From: Lachnospiraceae bacterium
GTDB lineage: Bacteria; Bacillota; Clostridia; Lachnospirales; Lachnospiraceae
Length of the DNA stretch: 64,000 bases
Reading direction: 5' to 3'
Assembly: GCA_015056815.1 (NCBI GenBank)
Contig: SVFN01000020.1
Coordinates: 19,733 to 83,732 of the forward strand
Position numbers and translations under genes: made by a program. Position 1 is the first letter of the stretch; each line of letters opens with the position of its first letter. Shown here piece after piece: positions 8,723 through 19,296 of the stretch. The notes below the pieces were generated by a model, which saw nothing but the letters and a program-made list of their open reading frames with translations, searched no databases and was not told the DNA's origin.

Positions 8723-10033
8723 ATGTATCGTGAAATTTCGAAACTGATCATGTATGGAGATATGGATGAGAACTGCATCCTGTATCAGATGGGAGAAATA
8801 TTCCGCCGTTTTGAAAAAAGGGAAAGCTCCGATGCAGAACTGATCAAAGACATTTATACGCAACTGAAACATCTTCTTATCGTAGCAACAGATTATGGAT
8901 TTGATCAGAATCTATGGCACAATTATCTCACATTCTTTCTGATCACAAATGAAAACCCTTTCAGTATCACCTGTGAAAAGGTCGGAGCAAATGATGGCAG
9001 TGTCAATCATTTTGCCAAGAATGACTTCAGGGCGTTCAAAGCATTGTTTGATTTTGATTTCAAACCCATCGAACAGGTTCTGGGGATTGACTGCTTCAGT
9101 CAGATTTCGGCTTATCGTTCGATTGTCAAAAAAGAACTCATGTATAATAAAAATGTCAGCGAGAAAGTCATTTCCTTAAGCCGCAGACTTGAAAGTGCAC
9201 AGAATGAAGAGGAATTTTTCGCCATCATAACCGGTTTTTACAGGGATTACGGAGTCGGGATGTTTGGTCTGAATAAAGCGTTTCGCATCAAAGAACTCCC
9301 GAATGGGGATATTTCTTTTGTCCCGATCAATAACATGGATAAAGTACTGTTACATGATCTGGTCGGCTATGAGCTTCAAAAGAAAAAACTGGTCGAAAAT
9401 ACGGAAGCCTTTGTCAAAGGGCGCAAAGCCAACAATGTTCTGTTATTCGGCGACAGCGGCACCGGCAAATCTACCAGCATTAAAGCGATTGTAAATCAGT
9501 ATTACGATCAGGGACTTCGCATGATCGAGATCTACAAGCATCAGTTTAAAGATCTTTCCAATGTGATCGCCAAGATCAAAAACCGTAATTACCGATTTAT
9601 TATCTACATGGATGACCTCTCTTTTGAAGAGTTTGAGATCGAGTACAAATTTCTCAAAGCCGTCATAGAAGGCGGTGTGGAGACAAAGCCGGATAATATT
9701 CTGATCTATGCTACTTCCAACCGGAGACATTTGATCAAGGAGACCTGGAATGACCGCAGTGATATGGAAACAGATAACGGGATCCATCGTTCGGATACGA
9801 TTGAAGAAAAATTATCACTTGTGAATCGCTTTGGTGTTACGATCAATTATTCCAAGCCAAGCCAGAAAGAATATTTCCATATCGTCACCGAACTGGCTCA
9901 CAGACAGCATATTAATCTGTCAGATGAAGACTTATGCGCCGAGGCAAATAAATGGGAACTCAGTCATGGCGGTATCTCCGGCCGTACAGCTCAACAGTTT
10001 ATCAATTATCTGTCCGGAACATGTTCCGAATAA
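8723..10033 (+). CDS. DUF815-family AAA+ ATPase
   Basis: 436 aa. The C-terminal half is an AAA+ module: Walker A GDSGTGKS (243-250), Walker [14 protein letters not shown] (about 293-305) and the ATSNRRHL strand that acts as sensor 1 in this family. The N-terminal 200 residues have no recognisable motif and are the part typical of DUF815 proteins. The cellular role of DUF815 is not established. TTAGGAGGGCATT precedes the ATG. The gene is monocistronic, since a terminator follows directly and the next gene is convergent. Confidence 0.85.
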   Translation: MYREISKLIMYGDMDENCILYQMGEIFRRFEKRESSDAELIKDIYTQLKHLLIVATDYGFDQNLWHNYLTFFLITNENPFSITCEKVGANDGSVNHFAKNDFRAFKALFDFDFKPIEQVLGIDCFSQISAYRSIVKKELMYNKNVSEKVISLSRRLESAQNEEEFFAIITGFYRDYGVGMFGLNKAFRIKELPNGDISFVPINNMDKVLLHDLVGYELQKKKLVENTEAFVKGRKANNVLLFGDSGTGKSTSIKAIVNQYYDQGLRMIEIYKHQFKDLSNVIAKIKNRNYRFIIYMDDLSFEEFEIEYKFLKAVIEGGVETKPDNILIYATSNRRHLIKETWNDRSDMETDNGIHRSDTIEEKLSLVNRFGVTINYSKPSQKEYFHIVTELAHRQHINLSDEDLCAEANKWELSHGGISGRTAQQFINYLSGTCSE

Positions 10034-10036
10034 ACC

Positions 10037-10076
10037 GAAAACGACAAATACCTGTTTTCAGGCATTTGTCGTTTTC
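10037..10076. terminator. Convergent bidirectional terminator
   Basis: Sixteen-base arms starting GAAAACGACAAAT pair with one mismatch around an 8-base loop. Both strands end in T-rich sequence. It serves the DUF815 gene (plus) and the SGNH esterase gene (minus), which converge here. Confidence 0.85.
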
Positions 10077-10086
10077 TATTCCTGTA

Positions 10087-11172
10087 TTAATGGGAAACTG
10101 CATAAGTTCCCGCGTGTGCTCCGGCATCCCGTCCGACCAGGTTTAATGCCTCCTGATTCAGATGGATCATATCCCATTGATAATATTCCTGTCCCAGTTT
10201 GGGAGCTTTATCAGAGATCAGCACTGCACATTTGTACTGTCTGCAGATTTTCTCCTGTGCTTCTAAAACCGCTTTTGGATCCGCCAGTTCTTCTGCTCCC
10301 ATATTGTACACATAAGATCCTGTTTTGATCACCATGCACTTTTCCACTTTCGTATCTTTCACGATCTTACGGAACATTCCGCCAATGCGTTCCACATACT
10401 CATCGGTAAGTGTTCCGGCACATACATCATTTTCTCCCTGCATCCAGACAAGATAGCAATGATCGATCTTAAGTCCCATCTTACGAACCGCTTTGACCGA
10501 CTGCCTGATGCGTTTTTCTATATCTTTATAGATAACCGTGGAAAAAGCAACACTTCCGGCGCCTACTTTACTGGCCGCCACTGCCACAACCGGAGTCTTC
10601 GTCTTTTGATAATAGGCATTACAAAAAGAGGTTACCATAGAACCGGTACAATATGCACCGTTTACCAGATTCCCGCTGTCCTGTTTATATCCGAAGGGCT
10701 CTTTTAACACATTCAGTCTTTTTTTATCCGTAACCGATTTGTATTCATAAGCCGCACCGTCTGTCAGCTTTGGAGCGCCTTTCGCATCTCCGTGCCCCAT
10801 CATATTGGACTGCCCCGAAAAAATGATCAGATCCACTTTGTCCGTTACCGTTACTCTGCAATTGCAGATCCGTTTGCCGCATTTAGCCCGGATCGTTGCT
10901 TTTCCGGCTTTTAGTGCAGTGATACGGCCATTCTTAACACTCACGATCTTTTTATTGGAGCTGCTCCATTCAACTGATTTTGTTTTGATCCCTTTGATCT
11001 TCAACTGAAAGCTTTCACCCTTCACCATCTGCTTGATATTATAACTCATTCCGCTTCTTGCAGCGTAGACAGTTTCCGTATCGAATAACAGCAGTAAGCT
11101 AAAGATAAGACAGGCACAAAGAAACCACTCTGAACCTGCCCTTTTTCTTCCGGGAATGAATGCACTTTCCAT
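10087..11172 (-). CDS. Secreted SGNH/GDSL esterase with bacterial Ig-like domain
   Basis: 361 aa. A hydrophobic segment at about residues 15-37 ending in an AARS-type cleavage region suggests export. Residues about 42-110 form a BIG2-like Ig fold (KSVEWSSSNKKIVSV...GKATI). The catalytic domain carries the SGNH blocks: FSGQSNMMG with the nucleophile serine, the oxyanion/Asn block, WMQGEND, and DMIHLN with the Asp-His pair near the end. This pattern fits the carbohydrate acetylesterase group (sialate O-acetylesterase-like, CE6/SASA). The substrate is probably an acetylated glycan outside the cell; that is inference. PilZ lies upstream on the same strand with a 93-base gap. Confidence 0.82.
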   Translation of the reverse strand: MESAFIPGRKRAGSEWFLCACLIFSLLLLFDTETVYAARSGMSYNIKQMVKGESFQLKIKGIKTKSVEWSSSNKKIVSVKNGRITALKAGKATIRAKCGKRICNCRVTVTDKVDLIIFSGQSNMMGHGDAKGAPKLTDGAAYEYKSVTDKKRLNVLKEPFGYKQDSGNLVNGAYCTGSMVTSFCNAYYQKTKTPVVAVAASKVGAGSVAFSTVIYKDIEKRIRQSVKAVRKMGLKIDHCYLVWMQGENDVCAGTLTDEYVERIGGMFRKIVKDTKVEKCMVIKTGSYVYNMGAEELADPKAVLEAQEKICRQYKCAVLISDKAPKLGQEYYQWDMIHLNQEALNLVGRDAGAHAGTYAVSH

Positions 11173-11210
11173 TCCTCAAACACCTCTTATATTATTTTTT
11201 GATGTCGTGG

Positions 11211-11249
11211 TCAAAACCTGATATCCGGATTGTTCCGTGCTTCGCACTC
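11211..11249. repeat. Dispersed repeat, copy A
   Basis: Shares TCAAAA, GATATCCGGATTGT and TCCGTGCTTCGCACTC with the copy at 44038; the last block folds into a GTGC-TTC-GCAC hairpin. It lies in the gap between the PilZ and esterase genes. Confidence 0.65.
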
Positions 11250-11265
11250 TCGCAATCCTCCCACA

Positions 11266-11604
11266 TCATCGTTTATAGTCTTCTGTCACAGTCTGATATA
11301 CTTCGATCCGCTGTGCATCCAGCTCAGGCATTCCGATAAAAATGCCTCCGTAGAAGAACATATCTTCTCTTTTTTCGATCCGTACGATCTCAATAAATGC
11401 ATGAAGGACTTCTTTTGTCCAGATTGTCAGAAATGCTTCATATACTCCTGCAATCTCTAAAGGCAATGCGCATTTAAATCCGACTCCTGTTTTGGAAACA
11501 TCCGTCACCTCGATCAAAACTTCTTCATGTCTTGTATCATCCATTCTTTTTACCAAAAGTCTGGAATTCAACGTAGTTCTTGCATATCTTCTCTTATCTA
11601 CCAT
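11266..11604 (-). CDS. PilZ-domain c-di-GMP receptor
   Basis: 112 aa, a stand-alone PilZ domain. Both halves of the c-di-GMP site are present: RxxxR (Arg5-Arg9, RRYAR) and DxSxxG (DVSKTG near residues 34-39). Such single-domain proteins act as receptors that pass the c-di-GMP signal to a partner such as the flagellar motor, secretion or polysaccharide machinery; no partner is next to it here. A good promoter overlaps the 3' end of queA, and the leader carries a hairpin. Confidence 0.88.
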   Translation of the reverse strand: MVDKRRYARTTLNSRLLVKRMDDTRHEEVLIEVTDVSKTGVGFKCALPLEIAGVYEAFLTIWTKEVLHAFIEIVRIEKREDMFFYGGIFIGMPELDAQRIEVYQTVTEDYKR

Positions 11605-11648
11605 AAAGCCCCCACAATATTGCCGTAAATCATCGGTCGATCATCTCT

Positions 11649-11742
11649 TGTGTCCTGTCCGTAAAAGCCCCCCACAGACTTCGAAACGGGACACACTATT
11701 CGCATTCCTTTGCATTATATCAGAAAATCTGACATTAGACAA
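11649..11742 (-). promoter_or_regulatory. Promoter and leader hairpin of PilZ gene
   Basis: TTGTCT (11737-11742) and TATAAT (11714-11719) with a 17-base spacer lie on the minus strand and overlap the queA stop. The roughly 100-base leader contains TGTGTCC/GGACACA arms (11649-11655, 11689-11695) around a G-rich loop. It does not match the c-di-GMP-I or -II aptamers as I know them. Confidence 0.6.
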
Positions 11743-12772
11743 CTATCATACTGTCTCCAAACGAAAAAAAACGATATTTTTCGCTGACCGCTTCCTCATA
11801 AGCCGCCATCACATGTTCTTTTCCGGCAAAAGCGGAAACCAGCATGATCAATGTTGACTCGGGCAAGTGAAAATTCGTGATCAATCCATCCAGAATTTTG
11901 AACCGGTAGCCCGGATAGATAAAAATTTCCGTATTGCCGCTCTTAGGCACCATATGTCCGTTTTCATCCGCAACGCTTTCCAGTGTCCTGCAGCTTGTGG
12001 TCCCGACCGCGATCACTCTGTGACCGTTCATTTTTGCCTGATTAATGATGTCCGCGGCTTCTTTTGTTACTTCATAATACTCGGAATGCATATGATGTTC
12101 CAAAATATTATCCACTTTTACGGGGCGAAAAGTGCCAAGACCGACATGTAACGTCACATAGGCAAGTTTCACGCCTTTTTCTTCAATCTTTTCCAGAAGC
12201 TCTTTTGTAAAATGCAGTCCTGCTGTAGGGGCTGCTGCAGATCCGTCATACTTGGCATAAACTGTCTGATAGCGGTTTTTGTCCTGTAATTTGTGTGTGA
12301 TATAGGGAGGAAGTGGCATTTCTCCAAGTTTATCCAATACTTCTTCAAAGATACCATCATAAGTAAAACGGATCAGGCGGTTTCCTTCTTCCACCACATC
12401 GATGACTTCTCCGGTCAATAACCCGTTCCCGAATACTATCTTCGTTCCTTCCCTGGCTTTTTTGCCCGGTTTCACAAGCGTTTCCCAAACATCTTTTTCC
12501 CTACGTTTTAAAAGAAGCACTTCGATCGCAGCACCTGTTCCTTCCCTCTCTCCCATCAGCCTTGCGGGAATCACCCTGGTGTTATTTAACACAAGACAGT
12601 CACCGGGGTTCAGATAGTCGATCACTTCTTTAAAGGTATGATGTTCGATCTGCCCGGTAACTCTGTCCAGTTTCAGCAGTCTGGATCCGCTTCTGTCCGT
12701 AAGCGGATCCTGTGCGATCAGTTCTACCGGAAGGTCAAAATAAAAATCTGATTTTTTTAGTTCTTCCATCAA
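11735..12772 (-). CDS. queA: tRNA preQ1(34) S-adenosylmethionine ribosyltransferase-isomerase
   Basis: Transfers the ribosyl part of SAM to preQ1 at tRNA wobble position 34, giving epoxyqueuosine. 345 aa, normal length. Family blocks are clear: [12 protein letters not shown] at the N-terminus, [30 protein letters not shown] and FHLPESTL near the C-terminus. It begins 10 bases after the pheT stop, so it is probably the last gene of the T-box-controlled pheS-pheT-queA unit. No other queuosine gene is in view. Confidence 0.96.
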   Translation of the reverse strand: MMEELKKSDFYFDLPVELIAQDPLTDRSGSRLLKLDRVTGQIEHHTFKEVIDYLNPGDCLVLNNTRVIPARLMGEREGTGAAIEVLLLKRREKDVWETLVKPGKKAREGTKIVFGNGLLTGEVIDVVEEGNRLIRFTYDGIFEEVLDKLGEMPLPPYITHKLQDKNRYQTVYAKYDGSAAAPTAGLHFTKELLEKIEEKGVKLAYVTLHVGLGTFRPVKVDNILEHHMHSEYYEVTKEAADIINQAKMNGHRVIAVGTTSCRTLESVADENGHMVPKSGNTEIFIYPGYRFKILDGLITNFHLPESTLIMLVSAFAGKEHVMAAYEEAVSEKYRFFSFGDSMIVV

Positions 12773-12782
12773 TCCATTACTC

Positions 12783-15203
12783 CTACTGCCTAAGTTCGAT
12801 GCCTAATCCTTCCAGACCGTTCAGGATTTTCTTCATTGCAGCATTGACATCATTATCCTCTAACGTCTTGTTCTTATCCCTAAAGGAAATGGAATACGCT
12901 ACGGATTTGAAGCCCTCTTTGATCTGAGATCCTTCATAGATATCAAACAGAGAATAGCTTTCCAGCAGCTTCCCTGCGCGCTGCGTAATAATTGCCTCAA
13001 TCTGTCCTACCAGAATATCCTTCGGTACTACCATGGAAATGTCACGGTTGACAGCCGGATATTTTGCGATTCCTTCATATTTACGTTCAAATGTTGTAAA
13101 CGGCTCAAGAGTAGGCATATCGATCACTGCCACATAAGCTTTGGTATTAAGATCATAATGATCACAAACCTCCGGATGCACTTCTCCCAGATAGCCGATC
13201 ACCGTACCGTCATAGACGATATTGGCCTGACGTCCCGGATGCAGGAAAGTCTTGCCTGCTTTCGGATCATACTCCGGCTTTTTGTGCATTCCCACATACT
13301 CAAAGAATTCTTCCAAAACGCCCTTCATGGTAAAAAAGTCACCGTCTCCGTAGAAACCAAGTGTAAACTGCATTCTCTCATCCGGCAGTGTGGTAACAGG
13401 CATTTCATGCGGAATATAAATATTACCGAGTTCATATAAGCGTACATTTTTATTCCGGCGGTTATAATTTGTAGCAAGGCTTGTCAGCATACCGTTTAAT
13501 GAGATCGTTCTCATCACAGAGAAATCCTCTCCGAGAGGGTTGGAGATCGTCACAGTGTTTCTAAGCTCACTGTCAGCAGGCAGTAACAGCTTATCAAATA
13601 CCTTCGGACTTTCAAAAGAATAACAGTATCCCTGTGAAAAACCGCAAAATTCCGCAATTTCTCTCGCTTTTTCTTCAATGCGAAGTTTGTAGGGAAGTTT
13701 GCCTGCAGTTGCCTCGCCACTCGGAAGGGTCATCGGGATCTTATCATAACCATAGAATCTGGCAACCTCTTCTGCGATATCCGCCTGCCCCAGAAGATCC
13801 TGACGGAAGGTCGGTATAATGAGCTCATTGGAGGCCTCCTCATATTCTACTTCAATACGTTTAAAGATCTCAAGCATTTCCTCTTTGGAAACGTTCGTTC
13901 CCAGCAGTCTGTTGATCCGGTCTGCATCGAAGGGAATGCGTACTTTTTCTTTTAATTCGCTCTTAATATCCACTACGCCGCTTACGACTTCACCGCATCC
14001 AAGCTCTTCGATGAGCTGGCAGGCACGATTGATGGCATCCAGTGCATTGTTTGGATCCAGTCCTTTCTCAAACTTACCGGATGCATCTGTACGAAGTCCG
14101 ATCCTTTTGGCTGATTTACGGATATTCGGGCCATTAAAGGTGGCTGCTTCAAACAGTACTGTCTTTACATCATCTGTGATCTTAGAATTCTCGCCTCCCA
14201 TAATACCGGCAATTCCGATCTCTTTCTCTGCATCGCAGATCATCAGCACTTCACTGTCAAGCTTTCTCTCCTGTCCGTCCAGAGTCTGGAATACGTCTCC
14301 GTCTTTAGCCCTTTTCACTACGATCTTATTCCCGGCAATGGTATCCAGATCAAACGCATGCATGGGCTGCCCATACTCCTCCATCACATAGTTCGTGATA
14401 TCTACCAGATTGTTGATCGGACGTATTCCGCTTGCCGCAAGTCTTCTCTGCATCCATTCGGGACTTGGTGCGATCTTGATATTTGTCACAACTCTTGCAC
14501 AATAACGGCTGCACAGATCGGTATCTTTCACTTCTACACTGATAAAATCTTCCACCTTTTTATCATTTTCTTTAACAGTCACAACCGGAGGTACAAACGG
14601 TTTGCCAAAAGTAGCTGCTGCTTCTCTTGCGATACCAATGACACTGTAACAGTCAACACGGTTGGAAGTAATTTCATATTCAAAGACGGTATCATGAAGT
14701 CCCAGTGCTTCCACCGCATCCGTTCCGACCTGCGCATCCTGAGGGAAGATATAAATACCGTTCTCCGGCGCTTCCGGGTACATCTCTCTGGAAGAACCCA
14801 ATTCTTCAATGGAGCACATCATTCCATAAGAAGGTACCCCGCGAAGTTTACCTGCTTTGATCGTGATCCCCTCCTCAGGAAGCGGACCGCCGTCATGACC
14901 GCCGGCAACCTTTCCTCCGTCCAAAACGACCGGAACCTTGTCTCCTTCTTTGACATTCGGAGCACCTGTCACGATCTGAATCGTCTCATTCCCGACATTC
15001 ACCTGACAGATGATAAGTTTATCAGCATCCGGATGTTTCTCGATCTTTTCGATCTGTCCGATCACGATCTTCTCCAGATTCTTATCCAAACGTTCATATC
15101 CCTCTACCTTGGTACCGGAAAGTGTCATGGCATCACAATATTCCTGATCCGTACATTCTAATTCCGGCACATACGCTTTTACCCATGATAATGCTGTATT
15201 CAT
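12783..15203 (-). CDS. pheT: Phenylalanyl-tRNA synthetase, beta subunit
   Basis: 806 aa, full length for the bacterial long form. It has the N-terminal EMAP/OB-type tRNA-binding domain (about 40-150), B3/B4 editing domain, B5 domain, the catalytic-like core and a C-terminal FDX-ACB anticodon-binding domain ending in [17 protein letters not shown]. Works with PheS as an alpha2beta2 enzyme. It follows pheS by about 90 bases. Confidence 0.97.
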   Translation of the reverse strand: MNTALSWVKAYVPELECTDQEYCDAMTLSGTKVEGYERLDKNLEKIVIGQIEKIEKHPDADKLIICQVNVGNETIQIVTGAPNVKEGDKVPVVLDGGKVAGGHDGGPLPEEGITIKAGKLRGVPSYGMMCSIEELGSSREMYPEAPENGIYIFPQDAQVGTDAVEALGLHDTVFEYEITSNRVDCYSVIGIAREAAATFGKPFVPPVVTVKENDKKVEDFISVEVKDTDLCSRYCARVVTNIKIAPSPEWMQRRLAASGIRPINNLVDITNYVMEEYGQPMHAFDLDTIAGNKIVVKRAKDGDVFQTLDGQERKLDSEVLMICDAEKEIGIAGIMGGENSKITDDVKTVLFEAATFNGPNIRKSAKRIGLRTDASGKFEKGLDPNNALDAINRACQLIEELGCGEVVSGVVDIKSELKEKVRIPFDADRINRLLGTNVSKEEMLEIFKRIEVEYEEASNELIIPTFRQDLLGQADIAEEVARFYGYDKIPMTLPSGEATAGKLPYKLRIEEKAREIAEFCGFSQGYCYSFESPKVFDKLLLPADSELRNTVTISNPLGEDFSVMRTISLNGMLTSLATNYNRRNKNVRLYELGNIYIPHEMPVTTLPDERMQFTLGFYGDGDFFTMKGVLEEFFEYVGMHKKPEYDPKAGKTFLHPGRQANIVYDGTVIGYLGEVHPEVCDHYDLNTKAYVAVIDMPTLEPFTTFERKYEGIAKYPAVNRDISMVVPKDILVGQIEAIITQRAGKLLESYSLFDIYEGSQIKEGFKSVAYSISFRDKNKTLEDNDVNAAMKKILNGLEGLGIELRQ

Positions 15204-15292
15204 AATCTATAATCCTTTCTATTTTAAATCACGTATCCAAATACGTCTGCTTCTGCTTACTGCTTCAAACATCCCGAAAAATCTGTTTATTC

Positions 15293-16312
15293 TCAGAACT
15301 GCTTTAAGAAGCGGATATCGTTCTCGTATAAAAGTCTCATATCATCGATCTCGTATTTTAAGAGAGCGATACGTTCCAGGCCAATACCGAATGCAAATCC
15401 GGTATATTCATCCGGATCGATCCCGCTCATCTCCAGCACATGAGGATGCACCATACCGCATCCTAAGATCTCGATCCAGCCGGAACCCTTACAGAAACGG
15501 CATCCCTTGCCACCACACTTAAAGCAGCTTACATCACACTCTGCACTTGGCTCTGTGAACGGGAAATGATGAGGTCTGAATTTTACTTTTGTCTCAGGAC
15601 CGAATAATTCCTTTGCCATCTGCGCAAGTGTCCCTTTTAAGTCCGCAAAGGTAACGTTTTTATCGATCACAAGACCTTCCACCTGATGGAAGGACGGAGA
15701 ATGTGTCGCATCCACTTCATCTGCTCGAAACACCCGTCCCGGTGCGATCATACGGATCGGAAGATTTCCTTTTTCCATCTCATGTACCTGGGTAGACGAG
15801 GTCTGTGTACGCAGAAGAATATCTGAATTGATATAAAAGGTATCCTGCTCATCTTTTGCCGGATGGTCTGCCGGAATGTTGAGCGCTTCAAAGTTATAAT
15901 AATCTTTTTCCACCTCCGGTCCTTCTACCACTTCGTAACCCATTCCGATAAAAATACGTTCCACTTCTTCGAGTGCGATCGTGTTGGGATGTCTGTGCCC
16001 CATCGTATTTTTCTTAGCCGGAAGTGTGACATCGATCACTTCACTTTTCATTTTGGCTTCTCTTACCAGACGTTCCATCTTAACTTTTGCTTCTTCCAGA
16101 ACTTTCTCAATCTCTCCTCTGGTCTCATTTACAAGCTGTCCAACCTTCGGTCTGTCTTCCGGTGCTACATTTTTCATTCCCTTTAATAATTCTGTCAATG
16201 CTCCTTTTTTGCCAAGCTGGGAAACTCTGACTGCCTGGAGCTGATCCAATGACTTCGCTGCTTCGATCTGCTTGATCGCTTCTTCTCTGATTTGTGCCAG
16301 TTTTTCTTTCAT
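15293..16312 (-). CDS. pheS: Phenylalanyl-tRNA synthetase, alpha subunit
   Basis: 339 aa. A coiled-coil N-terminus (about 1-90) is followed by the class II catalytic core: MGHRHPNT, motif 2 in RMIAPGRVFRADEVDATHSPSFHQ, and motif 3 GFAFGIGLERIA. GAAGGAAGAG precedes the ATG. First gene after the T-box leader. Confidence 0.97.
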   Translation of the reverse strand: MKEKLAQIREEAIKQIEAAKSLDQLQAVRVSQLGKKGALTELLKGMKNVAPEDRPKVGQLVNETRGEIEKVLEEAKVKMERLVREAKMKSEVIDVTLPAKKNTMGHRHPNTIALEEVERIFIGMGYEVVEGPEVEKDYYNFEALNIPADHPAKDEQDTFYINSDILLRTQTSSTQVHEMEKGNLPIRMIAPGRVFRADEVDATHSPSFHQVEGLVIDKNVTFADLKGTLAQMAKELFGPETKVKFRPHHFPFTEPSAECDVSCFKCGGKGCRFCKGSGWIEILGCGMVHPHVLEMSGIDPDEYTGFAFGIGLERIALLKYEIDDMRLLYENDIRFLKQF

Positions 16313-16364
16313 TTCACTCTTCCTTTCTTCTTTTTAAAAATCCTCTGACTGCAAAGGATCCCAT

Positions 16365-16665
16365 AAAAAAATCCCTTACAGCATAACCTGTAAGGGACGA
16401 ATCTGATCCGCGGTACCACCCTGTTTCTTCTGTTATCTATCACGTCATCTCTGCATCTGATCTGACCTGTATCTAACAAAAACTCTCATTTGCGCGTAAC
16501 GAGCGCCACGTCCCGGCCTACTGATCATAAAAGTCCTGTTCAGCCGGACAGCTACGGTGTGAAATTCGGATATTATCTGAACTTAGAAAAGCTTGCAGCC
16601 GATGACTTTCCCTCTCTGTAAGAACATAAAATCCTCTATGCACCATGATCGCCTTTACATATCTA
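16365..16665 (-). promoter_or_regulatory. T-box leader (Phe) controlling pheS-pheT-queA
   Basis: The conserved T-box sequence GGGTGGTACCGCG lies at 16409-16421 on the minus strand. It is followed by a terminator with arms TCCCTTACA/TGTAAGGGA (16372-16397) and a T-run at 16365-16371. The upstream part has a stem I with AGAGAGGGAA on the 5' side and, near its 3' side (about 16560-16570), GAATTTCACACC, where TTC would be the phenylalanine specifier. Uncharged tRNA-Phe is expected to stabilise the antiterminator and switch on the operon. Confidence 0.93.
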
Positions 16666-16671
16666 GAAATC

Positions 16672-16700
16672 ATTCTATGCAACTTTTTATGGCTTGTCAA
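16672..16700 (-). promoter_or_regulatory. Sigma-A promoter of the T-box operon
   Basis: TTGACA (16695-16700) and TAGAAT (16672-16677) are exactly 17 bases apart on the minus strand, about 10 bases before the T-box structure begins. Confidence 0.85.
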
Positions 16701-16704
16701 GCTA

Positions 16705-16727
16705 AAATTCAGTTTTTCACTGAATTC
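16705..16727 (-). terminator. AT-rich hairpin after MATE gene
   Basis: AATTCAG and CTGAATT arms around a 7-base loop, followed on the minus strand by TTTTAG. This is a weak terminator candidate between the MATE gene and the pheS promoter. Confidence 0.4.
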
Positions 16728-16766
16728 ATAGTTACTATAGCCGGAACGATTGTGAATACGGACAAT

Positions 16767-18233
16767 TCATATTCGCGGATCTGTCTCTTCTGCATTCCGT
16801 TCATTTCCGTATTCATTATACCCGCACAGGATACCTTGCTTTTCCTCAGAAAGAATCGTCTGGCAAAGCAATGAAACCGACACTGCCATCATGATCACTT
16901 CGGTCACCGGTTGTGCCCAGATTATGCCTTCAAAGCCAAAGAATCGATTCAGGACTAAAAGAAGCGGCACATAAAGAAACAGCTGTCTTATAAGCGTAAT
17001 TCCAAAGGCATACTTCGGCTTCCCCATCGCCTGGAAGGACATACGACTCATAGATACCGCTCCAACAAACGGCAGAATAAACATGATCGTACGAAGCACT
17101 CTGCTTCCGATGCGGATGACCTCATCCGAATCTGTAAAGATCCCGATCAATTCCGGAGCAAAAAATCCATAAAAAGCCATGACAACAAGTTCTGTACCGC
17201 TTACCACCAAAATTCCTGCTTTCAGAACACTCAGCATCCTTTTGTAATTTTTCGCACCATAATTAAATCCCATGATCGGCTGTGTGCCGGAAGCAAATCC
17301 CTGATAAATATAATTACCAAGGGATAAGAGCTTTTGCGCAACGCCCATAGATGCAACCGTCAATTCTCCGTAAGACGCTGCCAGATTGTTATTCACAATA
17401 TAAGCCGCGGATGTCAAAAGCGTCTCAAGAGTCGCCGGAACACCGACCCAGAAAATTTCTTTTAAGATCTCCGCTGTAGGACAAAGGAATCTTTTCGACG
17501 GTTTCAATAATGTTCTTCCTCTTATATAAAAGCATAAGGATATCATCATTCCCACAGCATTTCCGAGTATTGTTGCGATCGCAGCGCCTCTTATCTGCAT
17601 TTTTAATGTAAAAATAAAAATAGGATCCAGGATAATATTGGTGATCGTGCCAAGAATCATTCCAGCGATGGAATACTTCACACTCCCTTCACTCCGAAGC
17701 AGCTGTCCGAATGTATAATTACCCATTGTAAAAAGACTTCCGGCCAACATGACCGAAACATATTGTCCGGTATAGTCAACCGTATTGCTACCGGCGCCCA
17801 GTCCCTTTACGATCAGATCAAGTAGTAAGAGACCGACTGTCATAACGATCATACTGTTAGCAATCGTCAATAAGATACTGACTGTCAGAGTATGTTCCGC
17901 CTTAGCTTTATCATTTGCGCCAAGACTTCTTGCAATCAGGGAAGATGCACCCGTCCCGACCATATTGGATATCGCAATTAAGATCATCATTACCGGATAA
18001 GCAAGATTTACCGCTGCCAGTTGATAATCATCCCTCATAAGGCCGATGAAGTAGGTATCCACGAGATTGTACAATACCATTATGAACATTCCGGCAATCA
18101 GCGGAACTCCAAGCTTTACAACTGCCTTTACCGGCTTTTCACGACTTAACAGACTGATCCTTTTATCTTCCGGCTGCCTGTTGTCTTCTACCTTGTGCCG
18201 CTCCTGCGTCTCTCTTTCTTCCTTTTCTTCCAT
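16767..18233 (-). CDS. MATE-family multidrug/cation efflux transporter
   Basis: 488 aa with about twelve hydrophobic segments and a charged N-terminal extension of some 30 residues. The start of each half shows the MATE pattern (GVPLIAGMFIMVLYNLVDTYFIG and GVPATLETLLTSAAYIVNNNLA), and the loop GFNYGAKNY is typical of the DinF/NorM-like clostridial branch. MATE proteins export organic cations using Na+ or H+; the substrate cannot be predicted. AGAGGG precedes the ATG. Confidence 0.9.
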   Translation of the reverse strand: MEEKEERETQERHKVEDNRQPEDKRISLLSREKPVKAVVKLGVPLIAGMFIMVLYNLVDTYFIGLMRDDYQLAAVNLAYPVMMILIAISNMVGTGASSLIARSLGANDKAKAEHTLTVSILLTIANSMIVMTVGLLLLDLIVKGLGAGSNTVDYTGQYVSVMLAGSLFTMGNYTFGQLLRSEGSVKYSIAGMILGTITNIILDPIFIFTLKMQIRGAAIATILGNAVGMMISLCFYIRGRTLLKPSKRFLCPTAEILKEIFWVGVPATLETLLTSAAYIVNNNLAASYGELTVASMGVAQKLLSLGNYIYQGFASGTQPIMGFNYGAKNYKRMLSVLKAGILVVSGTELVVMAFYGFFAPELIGIFTDSDEVIRIGSRVLRTIMFILPFVGAVSMSRMSFQAMGKPKYAFGITLIRQLFLYVPLLLVLNRFFGFEGIIWAQPVTEVIMMAVSVSLLCQTILSEEKQGILCGYNEYGNERNAEETDPRI

Positions 18234-18356
18234 AATCCCTCTATATCCTCAGCTGTGGACTGTTTACTCTAATCTGTTTCATTTTTCAATCGGTTTTTCG
18301 ATCGTTTTCTCTATTGTGACACTCTGATCTGATATCACTTTTAAAGTACAGGCGAT

Positions 18357-19217
18357 TTACTTAGTTTTCTGTTGTGTCCGCATTTTCCGAATTCTCCTTG
18401 CCAGGTAAGCAAAGAATGGCTCCAGATTCTTGTTCATAAGTGCACCGATAAACACAATATACATACAGATGTACAGCCAAAGAAGCAGCGCAATCACCGT
18501 TGCCAGGCTTCCGTAGATCGAAAAGCCGCCGAATTTTCCGACATAGATGGAAAATACCGTAGAAAAGCCGGTCCACCCAAGTCCGACAACCAGAGCTCCC
18601 GGTATCTGTGCCTTCCATCTGACCTTATTATTCGGAATCCATGTGTAAATGATCACGAATGCCACTTCAAGAACCAACACTGCGAACACATGTCGTATAC
18701 TCATCAGAAATTCCAGAAAAAACTGCAGCTGCGGGACATAGGAAACGATCAGATTCGCCAGATACTGTCCCAGACCCACGATCATGATGGAAAATATCAC
18801 TGCTACAAGCATCACAACCGTATAAAAGCTTGCCGAAATACGGAGGAAAAAATAATTTCTGGTCTCATCCACCTCCTGAATCCCGTTCAGGCAGGTCTTT
18901 AATGCCATCATTCCTTTCCCCGCAGACCACAATGCCGCAATCGCAGAAACCGATACGATAGTGATGGAGCGCTCATAGACTTCGTTCACAATTCCTGTCA
19001 GAAAGCTTTCCATCATACTGGGAACGATCTCATTTAGCGATTCCACAAACATCGCTCTTGTCAGATTCGTATACGGTAAAATCGCACACATCAAAAGCAT
19101 GACCGGTATCAATGACAAAAAGATAAAAAATGCACTGCTGGATGCATACATACCAATCTGTTTTTCTTTGATCTGTTTTGTAAATAGTGTTATGGCGTAA
19201 TAAAAACGTCTTAGCAT
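18357..19217 (-). CDS. YihY/BrkB-family membrane protein
   Basis: 286 aa, six hydrophobic segments, with the family pattern (SSAFFIFLSLIPVMLLM near residue 30, ALWSAGKGMMAL around 95, and WTGFSTVFSIYVGKFGGFSIYGSLATVIALLLWLY near 225-255). The family was once annotated as RNase BN; that is wrong, and its true function is unknown. Probably a polytopic membrane protein of envelope homeostasis. It lies between the MATE and SpoIID genes on the same strand. Confidence 0.88.
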   Translation of the reverse strand: MLRRFYYAITLFTKQIKEKQIGMYASSSAFFIFLSLIPVMLLMCAILPYTNLTRAMFVESLNEIVPSMMESFLTGIVNEVYERSITIVSVSAIAALWSAGKGMMALKTCLNGIQEVDETRNYFFLRISASFYTVVMLVAVIFSIMIVGLGQYLANLIVSYVPQLQFFLEFLMSIRHVFAVLVLEVAFVIIYTWIPNNKVRWKAQIPGALVVGLGWTGFSTVFSIYVGKFGGFSIYGSLATVIALLLWLYICMYIVFIGALMNKNLEPFFAYLARRIRKMRTQQKTK

Positions 19218-19296
19218 GTTTCCCTCTCAAATTCTGATGTATCTGTAACATATCCTGCTCATGTCTGCTACGAAATTATCGCAGCAGACGCAGCTT

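Noticed and set aside
11605..11713. c-di-GMP riboswitch in the PilZ leader
   Set aside because: The hairpin is simple and lacks the GEMM-type conserved loops; only the PilZ context suggested it.
16518..16700. 60-codon ORF in front of pheS
   Set aside because: It lies wholly inside the T-box leader, which explains the sequence, and has no ribosome site.
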